Source: Schizochytrium sp. CCTCC M209059 (Eukaryota; Sar; Bigyra; Thraustochytrida; Thraustochytriidae). From it: a DNA stretch of 58,712 bases. Positions 18,403 to 29,355 of the stretch are shown piece after piece. The position numbers and the translations under genes are program-made. The notes beneath the pieces were generated by a model that had not been told where the DNA came from, ran no database searches, and was given only the letters and a program-made list of their open reading frames with translations. Location: NCBI GenBank assembly GCA_000818945.1, contig KN805389.1, positions 405,489-464,200 on the forward strand, written 5' to 3'. Position 1 is the first letter of the stretch; every line of letters starts with the position of its first letter.

Positions 18403-21400
18403 TCAAACAGTAACAGACTGCGGCTGGCGTGAAGAGGCAGCAGTAGCCCCTTTTGCTGCTTTACGACGTTCATGGCGGCCATACGGCTGCGAAGATCTAC
18501 TCTTGGCCTTGGCATTTCGCTTGGACCCAGCATTGCTCGGGCCTTCGCCTCCAGACGAAGTTGATGTCGGTGTTGGCGTTGATGTAGACGAAGTCGATTG
18601 ACTCGACTTCTTCTTGCTTCCGCCGCTTCGACGTGGTCTCGACTTGCGGGACTTGGAGTTTGGCTGCTGTTGCTGCTGCTGCTGCTGCGCTTGGTTTTGC
18701 TCTTGCTGAGACCTGGAAAAGATGGCATCCTGCTGCAGACCCTCTTGCGCGGCGAGCTCCATGGCAAGACGTTCTGACTCCATCTCTAGCGCCTGTTGCG
18801 ACTGGATATCAGAGAGCGTCTGTTCTCCATTACGCGTATGCATGCCCCAACTCGAGACCTGAAGGTCACAGCGGTTACGACCGGTCACGCTCTCTTCTTG
18901 TTGCTCCATCTGAATGCTTTGAAGGTCGAGGGATTGTTGCATTGCGCGAAGGACAGTTCCTTGCGAACCACTTGCACTCTTGTCCTTGCGAGAGGTCGAC
19001 TTCGCACGAGCTTGTTGCGCCCACGGCGCAGCCGAGGCTCGGTTAGACTTAGTCTTTGGCGTCAAGTAGTCACTCAAGGAGACGCCTCGAGGCGGCGGCC
19101 CGCTTGCGTCCTTCGTTTCGGGCGAAGCGGCAACATAGGTGGGAACCCGCGGCGATGACGATGTCACGCTCGATTCTCCCAGCTGAAGCGACCGCGCGCT
19201 ACCTCCTCCACTTGCGCCTGCTGATCCTCCTGGGGTAGCCAACATGCTTCCTGAGCGCTGTCTAGACGTCAGCGGCGACAGATAATCCGAGGCCAGTGGT
19301 GAATCCGTGAGCGACATGGAAGGAGGCGACGCGCCGCTCACTTGCTTAGACCATGTACCCTGCTGCGGAGTGGCAGGAAGCATGCCTTGACTCTGCAGGT
19401 ATCGTCGACGCTGCTCCTGAAAGATTCTACGGGACTCTTCTTCCTGCTGAATGTCACGCAAACTAGCGCCCGCAGCCACGGATCCAGACCGCCGACGAAG
19501 CTCCGTTTCGTGTCGAACAGGATGAGCTCCTTCACCCCGGTCAACTTGCGGGCTTTGCCACGGATTCGAGGCATCCCGTCGATGCGTTGGCCCATTGGAG
19601 GACGACGGTTGCGCGGCCAGAGCATGGCCACGCGACTTTTCTTTTTGGGCGTCGAGTTTTATCCTTTCCTGCTCCTTGGCTTGATTGCGACGGTGCTTTT
19701 TACCCGATACATGATGAACCATGGCGTTCTCGCTATTGACACGAACGTCGCACGTCCTGCACCAGTACAAGTTGTCCGAGTCGTCTTGTGGCGCAGCGCA
19801 GCTTTTACTGCTTGCTAGACGAAGCGTGATTTCGTGTTCGATGAGCTGCATGGATGCGAGAATGTCTGCCATTTGCTCATCAAGCGCTCGTGCACGCTTT
19901 GCCTGGGGCTTGCGACAATCGGGCGTTGACGCCATGAGTTTCAGCTGCATATCTTCCGTCCCGAGACGCTGACGCTCGCAGGCCTCGAGGCGCTTCCGCA
20001 GTCGAGGCAACGAGAGCGAGCTGAGGTCAACTTTTGCTGTTGTTGCCTGTGGACAGGCCGCGGCGCCAACGCCAGGGCCCATGGGACTGAAATGACAGCG
20101 CATGCCACGATCGTCAAGGTCGCTGGCGGTCGAGAATACACTGACTACACTTTGGGAACGCATACGGGCGAAGTCAGCGACGTGGGCGGGGCTTGCGGCC
20201 TCAGCCTGCTCTTGTGCAAGATCTTGGCACGTTTCCGCGGCCAAGACTTGATCCGAATCAAAGAGGGGCTCAGCACAGAGGCGAGCGATACGTTCCTCAA
20301 CTTTTGAAGTATTGCCCATTGTGAGAACAACATCAAGGTTGAGTGCGACGAATCGTTTGCAAAAATTTGCGAGAGACATGGCATACAATCTGTCTGCAAA
20401 CTCCCATGTGGACACAACGTTCCATAAATTTACAGACTCCGCCATGGCGCGCTCGCAGGTGAGCTGTAAACTCATGGGCTGGCGAACAACTGCATGCCCG
20501 TCCTGATCAGATTCTCCTTCGCTGTCGCTTTCGTCGTCAGGATAGTCATCTGAGATGGGCTCTACCAAGTCATCCGGCGCACTCGTCCGATCGGAGCCTA
20601 GGTTTTGCTCGGACTCCTCCGCAAGCAAAGAGACGCCTGGCCATGATCCTTCGACTCCCTCGACCCCAAAGGCGGCAGCGAGTGAGATTTCGTTAAACTT
20701 GGGCTCCCGCGTCTGCACGAGCGCAATGGTGTGAGTATCAGCGGCGGCGGCGGCACAAATACCGCGCAAGGCTGTAACGCGCGTCGGTGTGGGCTGGTAG
20801 GTCTGCGAGGAACCTAGTGCACCACGCTCGCCATTACCCCAAGTGTACATGTTGCCACGATGGTCGAGGGCACACGTGTGATTCCGCGAACAGGATACCG
20901 AGACGATGCGCTGCCTCCTCAAGGCCGTGACGCGGCTTGGCCTAGTTGTATGTGCTTGTTCATTGTTACGATCGCACCCTTTGCCTGCGTGGCCCAAAAG
21001 GCTTGCGTGGGTTCCCCATGTGAAGAGCATGCCCTCGGTGGTGACTGCAGCGGCATGGCTGGGCCCACACGCGAGATGGCTCACGCGCACCCCGCTTTCG
21101 CCACCACGACCGCCATACGACCAATCGGCATGCTCATCATCATCGCCGTCTCCACTACGAAGGCGAAGACGAACCTTTGTTGGCGCATGAAGGCCAAGCC
21201 CAATTTGCAGGACATCGCCTGACTTGGACAAGAGATAAGTGACACCTTCAGCCGCGCAAGCTTGAATAATACCCGAGGATGCAAGGCGCACGCCCGCAGT
21301 CATGAGGCGAGGCGAGGTCACGCGACTGGTAAGGGTGTCCCTCACTCCGAGCTGGCACTTGTCGTTTGCGCCCCAGGCGTAGGCGCGGCCGAGGTTGTCA

Positions 21401-22202
21401 GTTGCAACTGAATGCGTGGCACTGGCCGCGATGAGACGGACAGAAGGCCGTGATCGCTCGTTGATCAGGTCACTGTCGACGCTGCCTACGGCGGTAGACT
21501 TGGCATCCTCGGCAGGGAGCCTGACGCGGCGTGGCTGGGCGCTGCCACGCCCAGAGCCGGTGCCGAGCTGACCCTTTTCGTTGCTGCCCCAAGCGTAGAG
21601 GTTCCCATGGGAGGTCACGGCGAGCGTGTGATCCTTGCCCGTGGCGACGCGCGTGACAACGTGAGAGGCCATCTCGCGTACGAGGTTTGGCTCGATGCGC
21701 GTCTTTTCGTCGCCAAGGCCGAGTCGACCATGCTGGCCGTGGCCCCAGGTCCAGATGCGGCCGTGCTGGTCGACGGCAACCGTGTGGTGGAGCGCGGTGG
21801 AAAGTTTGGTGATGCGCACGTCGAGGTCGATGCGACGCGGGAGGACCTGAATGGCCACGGAATCTGCTGTGGCGTAGCCGAGCTGCAAGTCGCAGCGCCC
21901 GAACGACACGAGCCGGCCCCCGCGTCGTGTCTGGGCGAGCGGGATCCTTTTGTTCTCTGCGCGCAGAGTATCAGAGACGGTCTCTACAAGGCTTTCGTAC
22001 GATGCCAGGCTCTCGTTGGCGTCGGCGTCGAGCGCGAGGCTGCGCTGGAGCACGAGCAGCGCGCACACGAGCCCCAGCGACGACGTTTCGAGCGGCATGC
22101 CCCGCAGCGCCTTTTCCACGGCCTCCTTCGCCCTTCCCGTACGTACAAGTCGCACGACCTCTTCGCGGGCGCCGCTCGTCGCCGCCTCCGCCTCCGCCTC
22201 CA

Positions 22203-22240
<38 letters not shown>

Positions 22241-22245
22241 GTCAT
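18403..22245 (-). CDS. IBTK-like RCC1-repeat protein with BACK-like and matrin-type zinc finger
   Basis: 1280 aa from the ATG at 22245; the frame stays open to 22983 in GC-rich DNA. Residues 113-510 are RCC1 repeats (WTWGHGQHGRLGLGDE, YAWGSNEKGQLGTG, YAWGANDKCQLG, YTWGNGERGALG), predicted to fold as a beta-propeller. Residues about 596-645 resemble the BTB/BACK helical region (NLWNVVSTWEFADRLYAMSL). A coiled segment (745-810) precedes a U1/matrin-type C2H2 finger at 827-851 (C829, C832, H845, H851). The C-terminal 400 residues are low complexity, with a Gln run and a basic tail. RCC1 order and spacing resemble IBTK, a CUL3 adaptor that binds BTK in animals; the ankyrin part of IBTK is not visible. 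Function beyond scaffolding is not inferable. Confidence 0.75.
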
Positions 22246-23280
22246 CGTCGGCGCTCTGCTCCGCGCTCGCTGGGTCCTTGTGTCAGAACGGTGCGTCTTT
22301 CCGCTCGCGCGCGCCGCGGCGACAGCACTCTCTCCGCGGCGCTTCCGCTGCTGCTGCTGCTGCTCCTCCCCGCTCCGGCGCCGCCGCTGCGCCGCGCCGC
22401 GCCGCGCTCCCTCGCGCTCTGCTCTGCTCCGTTCTGCTCTGCTCCGCTCTGCTCTGCTCGCACGTCGCCGTCGCGCCGGGGCCTCGCCGATGCCGCCGCT
22501 CGCGCGCCGTGCCCTTCCTTCTCCTTCCCGGAACGCGCCCTGCGCCGCCCTGCGCCGCGCCGCCGCCCTGCGCGGGCTCGGTTCTGCCTTTGGCGCGGCG
22601 CGGCGCGAGACCTCGCGAGACGCGCCGCGCGCCGAGGCGGCGAGGTCCGAGGCGGCGAGGTCCGAGGCGGGCGCGGCGATCGTTGTGCGCGTGGGATGAT
22701 ATGATGGAAAGGCATGCAGGGAGATCCCGCCCCTGCGTGCTGTTGTTAGGAGATGAGACCTCGCCGCGGAGACGGTCGAGATGCCGCCGGGCCATGCATG
22801 CCCGTGCGGCGAGGAAGCTGCGGAGATCGGGCGCGGCGCGCTTGAGAAGGAGGAGGGAGAAGAAGTGCCGTGCTCGAAGCTTGGCCACGAGGCGCATCTT
22901 CTTCGTGCCACACCAAGATATTTTTTTGGGGGGGGGGGGGGTGGAAGGAGATGCAGATGCGAGAGCAAGCGAATCTTGCACAAAAGAAGGGCTGCCCGCA
23001 GCAGCAGCCAAGATGAGAACTAGAAGGATGAAGTGAACTCTGGCGAACTCCACGCATCTCAGATGGGGAACTAGAATTGGATACAATACGTGAACGAAAG
23101 ACAGCAGGTAAAAAGGCAGGTAAAAAGGCAAAAAGAAAGGGAGATACGCTCCGGTTTGTCTCGTCGAACAACCACGTAGTGGGCAACTTCGTCAGGCAAT
23201 GTGACGATCGCGGAAAGTATGGGTCAAGCGAGCGCGGAGGCGTCATAGGGTGAAAACTGTATATATACATACGTTTACTC
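22246..23280. other. GC-rich upstream region of the IBTK-like gene
   Basis: No separate gene supported. 22246-22710 is very GC-rich, with TCTGCTC and GGCGAGGTC tandem words (for example 22418-22462 and 22640-22672). A T7-G12 homopolymer tract at about 22921-22941 is a likely sequencing or assembly weak point. Confidence 0.5.
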
Positions 23281-23295
23281 GTGATCAAGGTTGAA

Positions 23296-23480
23296 TACAA
23301 CGACTACGGTCGCTCAGCGACAACGGTATGCATTCGTCTTCTTGCGATCGAGAATCTTTGTAAAACATACAATGACCATAGTCGCTGGCGTGAGTCATCG
23401 TCAGCGACAACTTTATGCATCTGTCTTCTTGTGATCGAGCTTCGTATGTCAAACACACAATGACTACAGTCGCTCGCATG
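23296..23480. repeat. Tandem repeat, about 87 bp unit
   Basis: Two full units and a partial third. CAGCGACAAC followed by TATGCAT and CTTCTTGTGATCGAG recurs with an 87 bp offset (23315 and 23402; 23338 and 23425), and ATGAC...AGTCGCT recurs at about 23371 and 23459. The copies differ at several bases. No gene is associated. Confidence 0.8.
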
Positions 23481-23699
23481 GCTGACTATCTCGCTGGTCA
23501 GGGAGCCAGGCTCTGGCCACTTTACATTCGCGAGACCCCACTCGTCACTTTAAAAAACGACCGCTATGTCGCACGAGCTAGATCGCTCTTTTCGTCAAAG
23601 TGCAGACACGCGTGGCACACGTCGTGACGTCAAGGTCTTTCGATTTAGCATAAAAGCCGTGACACGGGAAAAACAAAAAGGGAGGTGTCCTCTTCTGTA

Positions 23700-24217
23700 C
23701 TTTGCTCGTTTAGAAGTCTTGTCGTCGTCTCTTTGTAAATTAGCACACAAGATGAGACTCGGCATGCGGGCCGGACGTGTTTTCAGGGGATTTCCGGACC
23801 GACCAAGTCGATGCGGGTTGGATTCAACTGATTCGTCCGTCATCTTTTCGTCCTGAAGTCTGTTGGTACCAGACAAGAAGCGTCAGTAAAGCTTTCTTTT
23901 CGTCAACCCGACGAGGCAAATTACAGATCTGACAACTCCCTCGTGCATGGCCACTTCGAGCGTTTGAGCACAAAGAAATTGCTTCATTTGGCCCATGCGC
24001 AGCTCGTATGGATTCAGATTTCTCGTCTGTCTGTGAAACCGCGCGCACGTTAAAATTCGGTATGTGGGCCGGAGGTCTTCACTTGACTGGCCGACCATCT
24101 TGATGCGGTTTGAGTTCAACTGCGTCATTGGTCATCAACTGTTGGCACAAGGCACGAAGCGACGCCAAAGCTTTTCTGTTCGTCAACTCGGTGAGGGTAT
24201 TACAGACGTGGCAATGA
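23700..24217. repeat. Two diverged direct repeats with about 298 bp offset
   Basis: Copy A (about 23761-23936) and copy B (about 24059-24217) align over more than 150 bp. Shared blocks include GGGCCGGA, CCGACCA, TTCAACTG, AAGCTTTTCT/TTCGTCAAC and ATTACAGA. Weaker similarity extends upstream (23702 versus 23999). On the minus strand both copies keep a colinear reading over 22 codons (CQICN...KKAL...QQ versus CHVCN...RKAL...QQ), so this may be a relic of coding sequence. No known family recognised. Confidence 0.65.
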
Positions 24218-24748
24218 CGAAGATTGGTAGTACAAGACCACCAAGTCTGAACAGCTTGCACAGGATCCGTTCGCCTCTCATTCGAGCTTTCATTAGACGC
24301 CTGTCACTTGGCCTCTTATACTCTCCCTCTCCCTCTCCATATCACAGGACAACACATGATGACGTGAGCTCGCATACTAGGCCCCAATGGTATAGTCCCA
24401 GGCCCACGATGAACCGGGCGCACGTCCACATTCCCGGCCGGCGCCGTGGTGTGCGCGCACGCACGCACGCTCACGCGCACGCCCTCTTCATTTGGGCTGG
24501 AAGGACTGACTGCGGCTGACACAGGGCGCGCGCCACTTGAAAGTATACTACCTTCCAGCCACTGCTACGTTCGCGCGACTCCTTCTTGAGCCCGGACAAG
24601 ACGCCTCATCGTCACTGGCGGGAGACACAACCTGGGCGCACGCTCGGCTGCAGACTTGAAGCAAGCAACTGCAAGCGACAGTGAGCGCGCGTGCCATGTT
24701 CTCGCGGGACGGCGACCTCGTTCGAAAGAACTCGCTCGCTCGAAGTCA

Positions 24749-24784
<36 letters not shown>

Positions 24785-26034
24785 ATCGCTGTCGCTATCG
24801 CTGTCGCTGTCGCACGCTCGATTCGATTCGTGCTCGGCGACGACGCCCCGGGGCGTGTGCGCCTGCACTCGGCCGGCCTCTGCAGCTGATGATACGACGA
24901 TTTAGCACGGTCGCGTCGGAGAGAAATTCCTAGCGCATTCGCGCGACGGAGATGCTGCAGATTCTCCTCGACAACGACGCCGACTGCCGCGACGAGCCTT
25001 TGCAGCAGCCGCGCGAGCAGCCAGAACCCAGAACGAAAAGCAACGATTTATACACGCATCGCCGACCGCGGCGTAGTACTACGTACGTATACAGTTCCTG
25101 GAATGCTTTCCTCCCTCCTGCGGGCCGCTAATTTTGGGCGCGCGCCTCCTCCCTGCTCGCTTCCTGGAGCCCACGAGCGAGCGAGGGAAGGCGCGGCCTG
25201 CGAAAACGCAGCGGCCGTCCGGCCAATCAACATATCGATCGATCGCAGTCGGCAGCTGCAGCGATGCTCGCAGCACAGTCGGCTGCTCGAGAGACTGCTC
25301 GGTCGGGCGGTCGAAGATCGGAGACTGGTTTGGTTTTGAATTTTTTCCGCATTCCTGCGATGGCTTGCTTGCTTGCTTTCTTACTTGCTTGATGGACAGT
25401 GAGAGAGAGACAGACGGCGACCGTTCGAGGGGAGGGCCGGCACCTTTTTTTATGTTGCGCCAATCGGTATGGCGCGTCGGCGCCCAGCACGTGCGCCGCG
25501 CACTCTCCCCCGCTGCCCTACTCGAGCGGCTGTCTTGACCAGCACTACCCCCCTTCGAACGCGGGCGCTGACTCATCTGCTTGGAAAAAAGGTGGGGTAG
25601 GAAGAGAGTATATGTGGGGAGAGGGGGGCACGTCGAGGTGTGTACGAGGGAGGGATTCGGGCGGCGTACTTCCAGCGGAGACCGTATGGGTTCCTAGGCG
25701 CCATCTAGGCGACCGGGGGGCGGGCTGGAAAGGAGTCGGAGCAGTGACGAGAGCGCGCCCCCTGCGACCAAATCCCTAATAACAATCAGCAGCGACAGCG
25801 CAAGCACCAACGCGCCCGCTCCCGGCCTGCTGGCTAGCTGATTGATTGATTGATTGACTGATTGATCGATTGATTGATTGCTTGGTGGTCGGTCTGCCGC
25901 GTGTGCGTGCGTGCGTGCGTTCGCGCGTGCGAGCCTCGCTTGCTTTGTTGATCGGCGTGCCTCTGTGCGTGCCCGGTCCATTTGCACGCGCCCCGCCTCG
26001 CCCAACTCGCGTCGCGCTGACTCGACGCGCGTGT

Positions 26035-26067
<33 letters not shown>

Positions 26068-26074
26068 TCCTACG
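24218..26074. other. Long intergenic region upstream of myosin
   Basis: No convincing gene. It holds a TACTAGGCC word at 24375, a (GTCGCT)n hexanucleotide array at 24747-24812 whose Ala-Val or Ser-Leu translations are artefacts, a TAGTACTACGTACGTATAC element at 25075-25093, GCTT repeats at 25360-25392, (GATT)n at 25832-25881, and a (GTT)n run at 26035-26066 ending 9 bp before the myosin start codon. Confidence 0.6.
24747..24812. repeat. (GTCGCT)n hexanucleotide microsatellite
   Basis: About eleven GTCGCT units with two TATCGCT variants. It is open in several frames only because of its composition. Confidence 0.9.
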
Positions 26075-28912
26075 ATGGAGCGTCGCCGCATCGTCGAGGG
26101 CGAGGAGGATGACCTCGTCCTCCTCAAGAACATCAGCGAGAAGGACGTCGTGAGCACCCTCGAAGCACGGTACGCCAAGGATGCCATCTACACCCGCATC
26201 GGACCCGTGCTCGTCAGCGTGAACCCCTTCAAGGATATCCGCGGCTTGTACAGCATCGACATGATGCGCAAGTACTACGGCCGCTACCTCTTCGAGATGG
26301 CCCCGCATGTCTTCGGCATCGCCGAGGAGGCCTACCGTTCCCTGCTCTCGACCGGCAAGAACCAGTCCATTCTCATCAGTGGCGAGTCTGGCGCCGGTAA
26401 GACCGAGGCCGCCAAGAAGATCATGGAGTACATTGCTGCGGTCTCCAAGGACCGTGCCGAGGTGGCCGAGGGCATCTCCGTCGGCGAAATCAAGGACGCC
26501 CTCCTCAAGTCGAACCCCGTGCTCGAATCCTTTGGTAACGCCAAGACCAACCGCAACGACAACTCGTCCCGCTTCGGCAAGCTCATGCGCATCTTCCTCG
26601 ACTACGATGGTGTGCCTCTTGGTGGTGCCATCAGCACGTACCTGCTGGAGAAGGCCCGCGTCGTCTCGCAGGGCGAGGGTGAGCGCAACTTTCACTCCTT
26701 TTACCAGCTTTGCTCCGCCTCGAGCTCGCTCAAGGGCAAGCTTCGTCTCAAGTCCGCACGCGACTACCGCTACACGGCGACCACAACTTCGGTCTCGTCC
26801 ATCAACGACGGCTCCGACTTTTCCGAAATGGACAAGGCCATGGACTCGGTCGGCATCGGTGCGGACAAGATGGAATTCTACACCATTGTCGCTGGTATTC
26901 TTCACCTTGGCAACATCGACTTTGACGCCAAGCGTGACTCTTGCGACGTCTCGCGGAACTCCTCGGGCGCGCTCGGCGACGCCGCGGCGCTTTTGGGCAT
27001 GGACACCAGCGACCTCGCTCGCGCAATCACGCACAAGACCATTCAGTCCCGCACCGAGGTCATCACCAGCCCGCTCACCACCGTTGGCGAGTGCTGCAAG
27101 TCGCGCGATGCCCTGGCCAAGGCCTTGTACACGCGCGCATTCTCCCGTCTTGTGGAGATGATTAACGTGGGCATCCACGCTAAACTTCAGGAGCTTACGC
27201 TTGGCATCCTCGATATCTACGGTTTCGAGATCATGAAGCACAACAGCTTCGAGCAGCTTTGCATCAACCTCACCAACGAGAAGCTGCAGCAGCTCTTTAT
27301 CGAGCTCACTCTTCGCGCCGAGCAGGACGAGTACAAGCGCGAGGGCATCACCTGGACGCCGATCAAGTACTTTGATAATAAGGTCGTGTGCGAACTCATC
27401 GAGAGCCGCCGCCCCGCTGGAATCTTCCAGCTCCTCGACGACGAGGCCCTGCGCCCCGGTGGTAGCGACAAGGCTCTGATTGGCAACCTTAACTCCAACC
27501 TTGGCCGTCACCCCCACTACGTCTCCCTCGAGACCAAGACCATGAACGATCTTGCCGAGTTCACGGTGCGCCACTACGCCGGTGACGTCACCTACAGCAC
27601 CGAGGGCATGCTCGACAAGCACGTCGATACCCTCTTTCGCGATCTCATCATGGTCGCTGGCAAGGGCTCCAGCAACGCCTTTATTCGCAGCCTCTTTCCC
27701 GAGGCCGACGAGCCTCCTTCGGGCAAGCGTCCCATCACCGCAGGTACGGCCTTTGTCCGCGATCTCGGTCTTCTCATCGACGAGCTCCATGAATCTGAGC
27801 CGCACTACGTGCGCACCATCAAGTCCAACGAGTCCAAGCGCAACATGTTCGATCGCGACCTCGTTGACTTCCAGGTCCGCTACCTTGGTCTTGTGGAGAA
27901 CATTCGCGTTCGCCGAGCCGGTTTCGCCTACCGCTCCCCATATGACTTCTTCTTCCGGCGTTACCGCATGGTCGCGGACGCCACCTGGCCCCTGGGTTCG
28001 GGCCGCCCTCAGCGCGATACGCTCACCATTCTGCGCGAGCTCCACATCTCCGACTTTCAGGAAGGCAAGTCAAAGATCTTCATTCGCGAACCCGGTGATG
28101 TCTTTACCCTCGAAAAGTCTCGCGACGAGGCGCTCAACATGGTGGCGGGCATCATTCAAAAGGCCTACCGCGCCTTCAAGGCTCGTCTCTACTTTTTGCG
28201 TCTCCGCGAAAAGAGTGTCGAGTTCCTCAACCACCAAAAGCGTCGTCGCGCGAGCTACACCTTTTACTTTGTTGGCGACTACATTCATGCCCAGGACAAC
28301 GAGCAGATTTCGTCGCAGATCGATGGCCGCGTGCGCTTCGCCGAGACCGTCAACGTTGTTGACGCCAAGGCTCGCCGTTCGAGCGGATACTTGATCATTA
28401 CCCGCAGCCACATGTACATCATGCAGGCTCTCACTTACAAGATTCTCAATGCCTTTTCGCTCAACGACATTCGCAGCTTTACGCTGTCCTCTTATGCCGA
28501 CGGCTATATGCTCGTCGATATTGCCTCGGAGAAGCCTTCGGCGACTCTCATTCTCGACACCATGCGCAAGGCCGAGGTGGCGACCATGCTTCACGAGGAT
28601 GGCGTCAGTGTTAACTTTAGCGACGATGTGAATGTCACGGTCATTACCAAGTCGTTTTTTGGCTCCAAGGTCCTGCAAAAGTCCCTTCACTTCACCGAGG
28701 CCGGACACCTTCCCGACGGCGCCACCCGCGTCCTGGTCGCCAAGAAGGATGGCGTCGATCCTAAGCGCGAGATGGTCATTGAGGTTGCCCCTGACCTTGC
28801 CTCGGGTGCCAAGGTCCAGCTCGACGAGGATGTTCTTTCGCGCGTGCAGATCCACAAGACCGCCCACGGCGTTGCTAAGAAGGTTCCTTACAAGAACTTT
28901 CGTGGGTACTAA
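26075..28912 (+). CDS. Class I myosin, short tail (motor-IQ-TH1)
   Basis: 945 aa, no introns. The motor spans about 13-690: P-loop GESGAGKT at 103-110, switch I around 161-169 (NDNSSRFGK), switch II near 379-386 (DIYGFE), and DALAKALY preceding the relay region. One IQ-like helix (GIIQKAYRAFKARLYFLR) lies near 692-709. The remaining 235 residues are a TH1-type basic tail that binds acidic lipids, with no SH3 or proline-rich TH2. Class I myosins link actin to membranes in endocytosis and cell cortex. The TEDS position, about 17 residues before DALAK, appears to be Glu (RTEVITSP), suggesting activity without heavy-chain phosphorylation; that alignment is inference. Codon use is far more C/G-ending and uniform than in neighbours, consistent with high expression. 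Confidence 0.93.
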   Translation: MERRRIVEGEEDDLVLLKNISEKDVVSTLEARYAKDAIYTRIGPVLVSVNPFKDIRGLYSIDMMRKYYGRYLFEMAPHVFGIAEEAYRSLLSTGKNQSILISGESGAGKTEAAKKIMEYIAAVSKDRAEVAEGISVGEIKDALLKSNPVLESFGNAKTNRNDNSSRFGKLMRIFLDYDGVPLGGAISTYLLEKARVVSQGEGERNFHSFYQLCSASSSLKGKLRLKSARDYRYTATTTSVSSINDGSDFSEMDKAMDSVGIGADKMEFYTIVAGILHLGNIDFDAKRDSCDVSRNSSGALGDAAALLGMDTSDLARAITHKTIQSRTEVITSPLTTVGECCKSRDALAKALYTRAFSRLVEMINVGIHAKLQELTLGILDIYGFEIMKHNSFEQLCINLTNEKLQQLFIELTLRAEQDEYKREGITWTPIKYFDNKVVCELIESRRPAGIFQLLDDEALRPGGSDKALIGNLNSNLGRHPHYVSLETKTMNDLAEFTVRHYAGDVTYSTEGMLDKHVDTLFRDLIMVAGKGSSNAFIRSLFPEADEPPSGKRPITAGTAFVRDLGLLIDELHESEPHYVRTIKSNESKRNMFDRDLVDFQVRYLGLVENIRVRRAGFAYRSPYDFFFRRYRMVADATWPLGSGRPQRDTLTILRELHISDFQEGKSKIFIREPGDVFTLEKSRDEALNMVAGIIQKAYRAFKARLYFLRLREKSVEFLNHQKRRRASYTFYFVGDYIHAQDNEQISSQIDGRVRFAETVNVVDAKARRSSGYLIITRSHMYIMQALTYKILNAFSLNDIRSFTLSSYADGYMLVDIASEKPSATLILDTMRKAEVATMLHEDGVSVNFSDDVNVTVITKSFFGSKVLQKSLHFTEAGHLPDGATRVLVAKKDGVDPKREMVIEVAPDLASGAKVQLDEDVLSRVQIHKTAHGVAKKVPYKNFRGY

Positions 28913-29355
28913 ACCACGCGTTGACTGGCATTTTGTCTGTGATCGATCGATCGATCGAACGAACGGTTTATTCCCCTGCGCCATGCCGCGGTATATTTCC
29001 TCTGCTGTCTCGACAAGCCGCCACCCTGTTTGTTTACTCGCGCGCTGTTTGTCATCCATTCTATCGAAAATATTGTTTCTTTCTTTTTGTGTTTTTCCAT
29101 CGTCATCGTCATCATCACCATCATTATCACCAACTCTCCAAAACTGCTCGACTCCCGACTTGAGTACTACATGTATGATTGCATGCATGCATTCAGCCGG
29201 CAAGTCTTTCGTCGAGGAAAAACGTAATGTTGCTGCAAGCGTGTGCATGGCCTCGAGAACTTTCAATAGTACACCGCCATTTTTCAAATCCGCAACGGGC
29301 AGACGCACCTTTGCATCCAGTTCGTTCTCAGCAAGGGAAGGGAAAAGGCGGAGCG
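28913..29355. other. Intergenic region, myosin to FAAP24-like
   Basis: No gene. It carries a (GATC)n/CGAACGAA repeat at about 28939-28967 and pyrimidine-rich sequence with CATCATCACC repetition near 29100-29130, the probable myosin 3' region and the next gene's promoter. Confidence 0.5.

Noticed and set aside
21607..23036. Several Arg/Pro-rich plus-strand frames opposite the IBTK-like gene
   Set aside because: Antisense of a GC-rich 5' region with low-complexity translations.
23883..24261. Minus-strand short frames as a real gene with CxxC motifs
   Set aside because: Short, in two separate pieces and part of a duplicated repeat; kept as a finding rather than called as a gene.
24656..24933. 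Three overlapping frames giving Ala-Val, Ser-Leu or Arg-Cys repeats
   Set aside because: Translations of the (GTCGCT)n microsatellite, open in every frame because of its composition.
25694..28045. 783-codon open frame antisense to myosin
   Set aside because: It mirrors the strongly C/G-ending codons of the myosin gene; the translation has no domain, and the sense frame is a complete myosin.
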